A stretch of 64,000 nt of DNA from Streptomyces prunicolor NBRC 13075 (GTDB taxonomy: Bacteria; Actinomycetota; Actinomycetes; Streptomycetales; Streptomycetaceae): NCBI RefSeq assembly GCF_000367365.1, contig NZ_BARF01000059.1, forward strand, positions 186,001 through 250,000, written 5' to 3'. Positions 58,976-64,000 of this stretch are shown here, piece by piece (within the stretch, counting starts at the first letter, position 1; every line of letters begins with the position of its first letter). The notes beneath the pieces are model-generated. The model did no database searches. It was not told where the DNA came from and saw only the letters and a program-made list of their open reading frames with translations. Position numbers and translations under genes: made by a program.

Positions 58976-59854
58976 TTGAGCATCAGCATTCCCGACCTGG
59001 TCACGGTCAGAGCCCGGCACCCGGAGGCGATCGCCGAGGCGGCCGCCCGCCGGGTACGCCGCCCGCTGCTGGGCGACAGCGGCCGCCTGATGATCGTGGC
59101 CGCCGACCACCCGGCCCGCGGCGCCCTCGGCGTCGGCGATCACCGCACGGCCATGGCGAACCGCGCCGACCTGCTGGAACGCCTCTGCATCGCGCTCTCC
59201 CGGCCCGGTGTCGACGGGGTGCTCGCCACCGCCGACATCCTGGAGGACCTGCTCCTCCTCGGCGTCCTGGACGGCAAGGTCGTAATGGGCTCGATGAACC
59301 GCGGCGGCCTGTCCGGCGCCGCCTTCGAGATGGACGACCGGTTCACCGGCCACCGCACCGAGGACATGGCCCGGCTCCGCTTCGACGCGGGCAAGCTGCT
59401 GCTCCGTATCGACTACGACGACCCGGGCTCACTGACCACCCTGGAGTCGACGGCACGCGCCATCGACGACATGGCGGCGCGCCAACTCCCCCTGTTCGTC
59501 GAGCCGTTCATATCCCGCCGCGTCGACGGCAAGGTCCGCAACGACCTGTCCGCCGAGGCCGTGACCCGCTCGATCGCGATCTCCTCGGGCCTGGGCGGCA
59601 CCTCCGCCTACACCTGGCTGAAACTGCCCGTCACCGACGACCCGGACGACATGGCCGAGGTCCTGGAGACCTCGACACTGCCCGTCGTCCTGCTCGGCGG
59701 CGAGGTCGGCGACGACCAGGAGGGCGCGTACGAGAAGTGGCGCAAGACGCTGCGCCTGCCCACCGTCCAGGGCCTGGTCGTGGGCCGCTCCCTGCTCTAC
59801 CCCGCCGACGGCGGCGTGGAGACGGCGGTGGACACCGCTGTAGGCCTGTTGTGA
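58976..59854 (+). CDS. Cgl0159-type (beta/alpha)8 protein, candidate IolJ-type aldolase
   Basis: 292 residues from a TTG at 58976 with GGAG upstream. The sequence (MIVAADHPARGALGVG, DGVLATADILEDLLLLG, FVEPFISRRVDGKV, WLKLPVTDDPDDMAEVLETSTLPVVLLGGEVGD) matches the Cgl0159-like family, named for a protein in the C. glutamicum iol cluster, with a class I aldolase-like barrel. It plausibly splits 2-deoxy-5-keto-gluconate 6-phosphate to DHAP and malonate semialdehyde, a step for which no other gene is in the window. Role inferred. Confidence 0.78.
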   Translation: MSISIPDLVTVRARHPEAIAEAAARRVRRPLLGDSGRLMIVAADHPARGALGVGDHRTAMANRADLLERLCIALSRPGVDGVLATADILEDLLLLGVLDGKVVMGSMNRGGLSGAAFEMDDRFTGHRTEDMARLRFDAGKLLLRIDYDDPGSLTTLESTARAIDDMAARQLPLFVEPFISRRVDGKVRNDLSAEAVTRSIAISSGLGGTSAYTWLKLPVTDDPDDMAEVLETSTLPVVLLGGEVGDDQEGAYEKWRKTLRLPTVQGLVVGRSLLYPADGGVETAVDTAVGLL

Positions 59855-59868
59855 ACCGGAGGCACACC

Positions 59869-60765
59869 ATGACGAGCGCATATCACCTTCCCGCCGGAAA
59901 GGCCCTGGGCGGCCCCTACGTCGTGGACGTCACCCCCGAGTCGGCGGCCTGGGGCTACTCCAGCCTGCGGGTCCTGGAACTGCCGCCGGGCGGCACCCAC
60001 ACCTTCGACACCGACGACAGCGAGTGGATCGTCGTCCCGCTCGCCGGCGCCTGCACGGTCTCCGCCGCCGACGACTTCGGCCACGACACCTTCGAACTCC
60101 ACGGCCGCGAGAGCGTGTTCACCGCCGTGAGCGACTTCGCGTACGTCCCGCGCGATTCCCGTACGACGATCTCGTCGCCCGGCGGTGGCCGCTTCGCGCT
60201 GACCGGCGCCCGCTGCACCCGCCGGCTGCCCGCCCGCTACGGCCCGGCCTCGTCGGTGCCGGTGGAGCTGCGCGGCACCGGCTACAGCAGCCGCCAGGTC
60301 AACAACTTCGGCGCGGCCGGCGTCTTCGAGTGCGACAAGCTCATCGCCGTAGAAGTGATCACGCCCGGCGGGAACTGGTCCTCCTTCCCGCCGCACAAGC
60401 ACGACGAGCACCGGCCCGGCGAGGAGTCCGTGCTCGAAGAGGTCTACTACTTCGAGTTCGCCGACCACGAGGGCACCCCCGGTCTCGGCTACCAGCGTGT
60501 CTCTCCGTCCGGGCAGGGCCGTAACACGGATGTCCTGGCCGAAGTCCGGGGCGGAGACGTCGTGTTGATCCCGGACGGCTGGCACGGGCCCTCGATGGCG
60601 GTGCCCGGTCACCACATGTACTACCTCAACGTCATGGCGGGACCCGAGGACGACCGGTCCTGGCTGATCTGCGACCACCCCGATCACGCCTGGGTCCGCG
60701 GCACGTGGCCCGAGCAGCCCGTCGACCCCCGTCTCCCCCTCTACACGGCACCGGAGAAGTCCTGA
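59869..60765 (+). CDS. iolB: 5-deoxy-glucuronate isomerase
   Basis: 298 residues from ATG 59869 (CCGGAGG upstream). IolB has a bicupin fold; metal site histidines are present in WSSFPPHKHDEHRPGEESVLEEVYYFEF and VVLIPDGWHGPSMAVPGHHMYYLNVMAG. It isomerises 5-deoxy-glucuronate to 2-deoxy-5-keto-gluconate. Coupled with iolD (TGATG overlap). Confidence 0.93.
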   Translation: MTSAYHLPAGKALGGPYVVDVTPESAAWGYSSLRVLELPPGGTHTFDTDDSEWIVVPLAGACTVSAADDFGHDTFELHGRESVFTAVSDFAYVPRDSRTTISSPGGGRFALTGARCTRRLPARYGPASSVPVELRGTGYSSRQVNNFGAAGVFECDKLIAVEVITPGGNWSSFPPHKHDEHRPGEESVLEEVYYFEFADHEGTPGLGYQRVSPSGQGRNTDVLAEVRGGDVVLIPDGWHGPSMAVPGHHMYYLNVMAGPEDDRSWLICDHPDHAWVRGTWPEQPVDPRLPLYTAPEKS

Positions 60766-62642
60766 TGAGCACCCCCACCCGCCGCCTGACCGTCGCCCAG
60801 GCCCTGGTGCAGTTCCTGTCGGTCCAGTACACCGAGCGCGACGGCGTACGGCACCGGCTGATCGCCGGCACCTGGGGCATCTTCGGCCATGGCAACGTTG
60901 CCGGACTCGGCCAGGCGCTGCTGGAGGCCGGCGAGGACACGATGCCGTTCCACCAGGGCCGCAACGAACAGGCCATGGTGCACGCGGCAGTCGGCTACAC
61001 CCGCCAGCTCGACCGGCTCTCCGCGCAGGCGGTCACGACGTCGATCGGACCGGGCGCCACCAACCTGGTCACGGGCGCCGCGCTCGCCACGATCAACCGC
61101 CTGCCGGTCCTGCTCCTGCCCGGCGACTACTTCGCGACCCGCGCCGCCGACCCGCTCCTCCAGCAGCTGGAGCACCCGGTCGAGGCCGACCTCTCGGTCA
61201 ACGACACCCTGCGCCCGGTCTCCCGCTACTTCGACCGCGTCATGCGCCCCGAGGCCCTGATCCCGGCCGCGCTGAACGCGATGCGCGTCCTGGCCGACCC
61301 GGTCGAGACGGGAGCCGTAACTCTCGCTCTCCCACAGGACGTTCAGGCCGAGGCGTACGACTGGCCGGAGGAGTTCTTCGCCGACCGCGTATGGCACGTA
61401 CGGCGTCCCGCTGCCGATCCCTTCGAGCTGGCGGAGGCCGTCGAGGCCATCCGGGCCGCCGAGCGTCCGGTGATCGTCGCGGGCGGCGGTATCCACCACA
61501 GCCAGGCCGAGGACGCGCTGAAGGCGCTGGTGGACGCCACCGGCATCCCGGTCGCCTCCACCCAGGCGGGCAAGGGCTCGCTCCGCTACGACCACCCGGC
61601 CGACCTGGGCGGCATCGGGCACACCGGCACCGCGGTCAGCGACGACATCGCGCGCACGGCTGACCTGGTGATCGGCGTCGGCACCCGCTACACGGACTTC
61701 ACGACGGCCTCCCACACCCTGTTCCAGAACCCGGCCGTCCGGTTCGTCAACCTCAACATCACCGCGTTCGACGCCCACAAGCTCGCCGCGCGCACCCTGG
61801 TGTGCGACGCGAGGGCGGGACTCACCGCGTTGACCGAGGCACTCGCCGATCACCGTGTGAACTCGGTTTACGAGGCCGAGTACCGCAAGGGCAAGGAGCG
61901 CTGGGAGCAGGTTGTTGACACCGCGTTCACCGCCCCCGACGAGAACGCCGTACCGACCCAGACCCAACTCCTCGGCGCCCTCGACGCGGTAGTCGGCGAC
62001 GACGACGTGGTCATCAACGCGGCCGGTTCGCTCCCCGGCGACCTGCACAAGCTGTGGCGGGCGCGCAGCCCGCGCCAGTACCACCTCGAATACGGCTTCT
62101 CCTGCATGGGCTACGAGATCCCGGCCGGCATCGGCGTCCAGCAGGCAGCACCGGACACCCCCGTCTGGTCGCTGGTCGGCGACGGCACCTACCTGATGAT
62201 GCCGACCGAGATCGTCACGGCGGTCCAGGAAGGCCTCCCGGTCAACCTGGTCCTGATCCAGAACCACGGCTACGCCTCCATCGGCGGCCTCTCCGAGTCC
62301 GTCGGCAGCGAGCGCTTCGGCACCGCCTACCGCTACCGCGCGGCCGACGGCACCTTCTCCGGCGCCCCGCTCCCGGTCGACCTCGCCGCCAACGCGGCCA
62401 GCCTCGGCATGGACGTCCTGCGCGCCAAGACGGTCCGCGAACTGCGCGAGGCGCTCGCCACGGCCCGCGCCTCCGACCGCCCGACGTGCGTCTACGTCGA
62501 GACCGACACCGCCACCCCGACCGCTCCCCCGGCCGAGGCCTGGTGGGACGTGCCGGTCGCCGAGACCGCCTCGCGCGAGTCGGCCGTACAGGCCCGCGAG
62601 GAGTACGACCGCCAGGTCGCCGACCGTCGCCGTCACCTCTGA
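60765..62642 (+). CDS. iolD: 3D-(3,5/4)-trihydroxycyclohexane-1,2-dione acylhydrolase
   Basis: 625 residues from ATG 60765. Thiamine-diphosphate enzyme: N-terminal binding domain (GNVAGLGQALLE, MPFHQGRNEQAMVHAAVGY with the catalytic Glu), SIGPGATNLVTGAALA and the GDG-N cofactor motif VGDGTYLMMPTEIVTA ... IQNHGY. It cleaves the cyclic diketone to 5-deoxy-glucuronate, opening the inositol ring. Downstream of iolB with overlap. Confidence 0.93.
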   Translation: MSTPTRRLTVAQALVQFLSVQYTERDGVRHRLIAGTWGIFGHGNVAGLGQALLEAGEDTMPFHQGRNEQAMVHAAVGYTRQLDRLSAQAVTTSIGPGATNLVTGAALATINRLPVLLLPGDYFATRAADPLLQQLEHPVEADLSVNDTLRPVSRYFDRVMRPEALIPAALNAMRVLADPVETGAVTLALPQDVQAEAYDWPEEFFADRVWHVRRPAADPFELAEAVEAIRAAERPVIVAGGGIHHSQAEDALKALVDATGIPVASTQAGKGSLRYDHPADLGGIGHTGTAVSDDIARTADLVIGVGTRYTDFTTASHTLFQNPAVRFVNLNITAFDAHKLAARTLVCDARAGLTALTEALADHRVNSVYEAEYRKGKERWEQVVDTAFTAPDENAVPTQTQLLGALDAVVGDDDVVINAAGSLPGDLHKLWRARSPRQYHLEYGFSCMGYEIPAGIGVQQAAPDTPVWSLVGDGTYLMMPTEIVTAVQEGLPVNLVLIQNHGYASIGGLSESVGSERFGTAYRYRAADGTFSGAPLPVDLAANAASLGMDVLRAKTVRELREALATARASDRPTCVYVETDTATPTAPPAEAWWDVPVAETASRESAVQAREEYDRQVADRRRHL

Positions 62643-62671
62643 ACTCCCCTCCCCCGAAAGGCTTTCGCACC

Positions 62672-64000
62672 ATGAAGACGATCACTCACTGGATCGACGG
62701 CAAGCCCGTCGAGAGCACCTCGGGCCGTTTCGGTCCCGTGTACAACCCGGCGACCGGCGCTCAGGAGAAGCAGGTCGGCTTCGCGACCGTCGACGAGGTG
62801 GACGCCGCCGTCGCCTCCGCGAAGGCCGCGTTCGAGAGCTGGGGCGTCGCCTCGCTCGCCAAGCGCACCGCGATCCTGTTCAAGTACCGCGAGCTGCTGG
62901 ACGCGCACCGCGACGAGATCGCCGAGCTGATCACCGCCGAGCACGGCAAGGTCCACTCGGACGCGCTCGGCGAGGTCGCGCGCGGCATGGAGATCGTCGA
63001 ACTCGCCTGCGGCATCAGCGTGCAGCTCAAGGGCGAGCTGTCGACGCAGGTCTCCACGCGCGTCGACGTGGCCTCGATTCGCCAGCCGCTGGGGGTAGTT
63101 GCGGGCATCACGCCCTTCAACTTCCCGGCCATGGTGCCGATGTGGATGTTCCCCCTCGCGATCGCGACCGGCAACACCTTCATCCTCAAGCCCAGCGAGA
63201 AGGACCCGTCGGCGTCCTACCGTCTGGCCGAACTCGCCTCCGAGGCGGGCCTGCCGCAGGGTGTGCTGAACGTCGTGCAGGGCGACAAGGTGGCCGTCGA
63301 CCGCATCCTGGAGCACCCGGACATCGAGGCCGTCTCCTTCGTCGGTTCGACGCCGATCGCGAAGTACATCCAGCTCAAGGCGGTTGAGCACGGCAAGCGG
63401 GTACAGGCCCTCGGCGGCGCCAAGAACCACATGCTGGTCCTGCCGGACGCGGACCTGGACTTCGCGGCCGACCAGGCGATCAACGCGGCCTACGGTTCGG
63501 CCGGCGAGCGCTGCATGGCCGTCTCCGTCGTGGTCGCGGTCGGCGACACCGGTGACGAACTGGTCGCCAAGATCGCCGAGCGCGCCGGCAACCTGCGCAT
63601 CGGCCCCGGCAACGACCCGGCGTCCGAGATGGGCCCGCTCATCACCCGCGAGCACCGCGACAAGGTCGCCTCGTACGTCGCGTCCGCCGCAGCGCAGGGT
63701 GCCGAGGTCGTCGTCGACGGCACCGGCTTCTCGGTCGAGGGCCACGAGGACGGCTTCTTCCTCGGCGTCTCCCTCCTCGACAAGGTGCCGCTGACGGCGG
63801 ACGCGTACAAGGACGAGATCTTCGGCCCGGTCCTGGTCGTCGTCCGCGCCGAGTCCTACGACGAGGCCATCACCCTGATCAACAGCTCCCGTTGGGGCAA
63901 CGGCACCGCGATCTTCACCCGGGACGGCGGCGCCGCGCGCCGCTTCCAGATGGAGGTCAAGGCGGGCATGGTCGGCGTGAACGTGCCGATCCCGGTGCCG
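62672..64000 (+). CDS. mmsA: Methylmalonate/malonate-semialdehyde dehydrogenase, CoA-acylating (partial, 3' end off window)
   Basis: 443 codons are seen from ATG 62672 to the window edge. Aldehyde dehydrogenase family: PFNFPAMVPMWMFPLAIATGNTF, GSTPIAKYIQ and the catalytic Cys in SAGERCMAVS; ALGGAKNHMLVLPDAD supports the CoA-acylating subtype. It completes the pathway by converting malonate semialdehyde to acetyl-CoA. Follows iolD by 29 bases. Confidence 0.92.
   Translation, partial: MKTITHWIDGKPVESTSGRFGPVYNPATGAQEKQVGFATVDEVDAAVASAKAAFESWGVASLAKRTAILFKYRELLDAHRDEIAELITAEHGKVHSDALGEVARGMEIVELACGISVQLKGELSTQVSTRVDVASIRQPLGVVAGITPFNFPAMVPMWMFPLAIATGNTFILKPSEKDPSASYRLAELASEAGLPQGVLNVVQGDKVAVDRILEHPDIEAVSFVGSTPIAKYIQLKAVEHGKRVQALGGAKNHMLVLPDADLDFAADQAINAAYGSAGERCMAVSVVVAVGDTGDELVAKIAERAGNLRIGPGNDPASEMGPLITREHRDKVASYVASAAAQGAEVVVDGTGFSVEGHEDGFFLGVSLLDKVPLTADAYKDEIFGPVLVVVRAESYDEAITLINSSRWGNGTAIFTRDGGAARRFQMEVKAGMVGVNVPIPVP

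Overview
The window reads as a chromosomal segment of a Streptomyces-like actinomycete. Evidence: very high G+C with strong third-position bias, frequent GTG/TTG starts, Tat-type lipoproteins, many LacI-family regulators, secreted multidomain glycoside hydrolases with discoidin modules, and TetR/MFS and Rhs/WXG gene sets typical of the group. I see no insertion sequence, prophage, CRISPR array or rRNA. One tRNA (Pro, GGG) is present.

Layout. 1-11.3 kb: sugar uptake and hemicellulose/pectin-type degradation. It holds a partial solute-binding lipoprotein, an ABC exporter, a GH43 enzyme, a complete sugar ABC importer (binding protein and two permeases), a divergent LacI regulator and a coupled DUF2264 protein. 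AACCGGTT palindromes sit upstream of both binding-protein genes. 11.3-17.5 kb: cellulose module with GH6, GH9, GH1 beta-glucosidase and a LacI/CebR-like regulator; a CebR-like box lies between GH9 and GH1. 17.6-19.3 kb: a lone GT2 glycosyltransferase. 19.3-28.1 kb: three large secreted proteins on the minus strand (GH71/99-like, then two GH87-type beta-helix proteins) sharing near-identical C-terminal discoidin domains. This is a candidate alpha-1,3-glucan degrading island.

28.3-34.6 kb: polymorphic-toxin operon read on the minus strand: SseB-like protein, WXG-like protein, a 1571-residue Rhs toxin, and an Imm7-like immunity protein. 34.7-36.3 kb: decayed TAXI and AraC fragments, a membrane-anchored carbohydrate-binding protein and the tRNA. 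36.4-40.3 kb: YceI, NUDIX, MFS exporter and its divergent TetR regulator. 40.4-46.2 kb: an apparent resorcinol/hydroxyquinol pathway (flavin hydroxylase, intradiol dioxygenase, maleylacetate reductase) with a divergent Fis-type regulator. 46.3-47.3 kb: a small membrane protein and a cupin.

47.4-64 kb: a large inositol region. A LacI regulator diverges from PhyH dioxygenase, SDR and two Gfo/Idh dehydrogenases. A minus-strand operon encodes a CUT2-type ABC importer plus an IolE-like TIM-barrel protein and a dehydrogenase. A plus-strand operon carries iolC, a Cgl0159-type aldolase-like gene, iolB, iolD and mmsA/iolA (cut by the window edge). Together these can import inositols and convert them to acetyl-CoA and DHAP; the PhyH/SDR branch suggests an additional modified inositol substrate.

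A cross-cutting oddity is that many genes carry short tandem duplications starting at, or spanning, their stop codon (units 9-20 bp), including the toxin-immunity junction.
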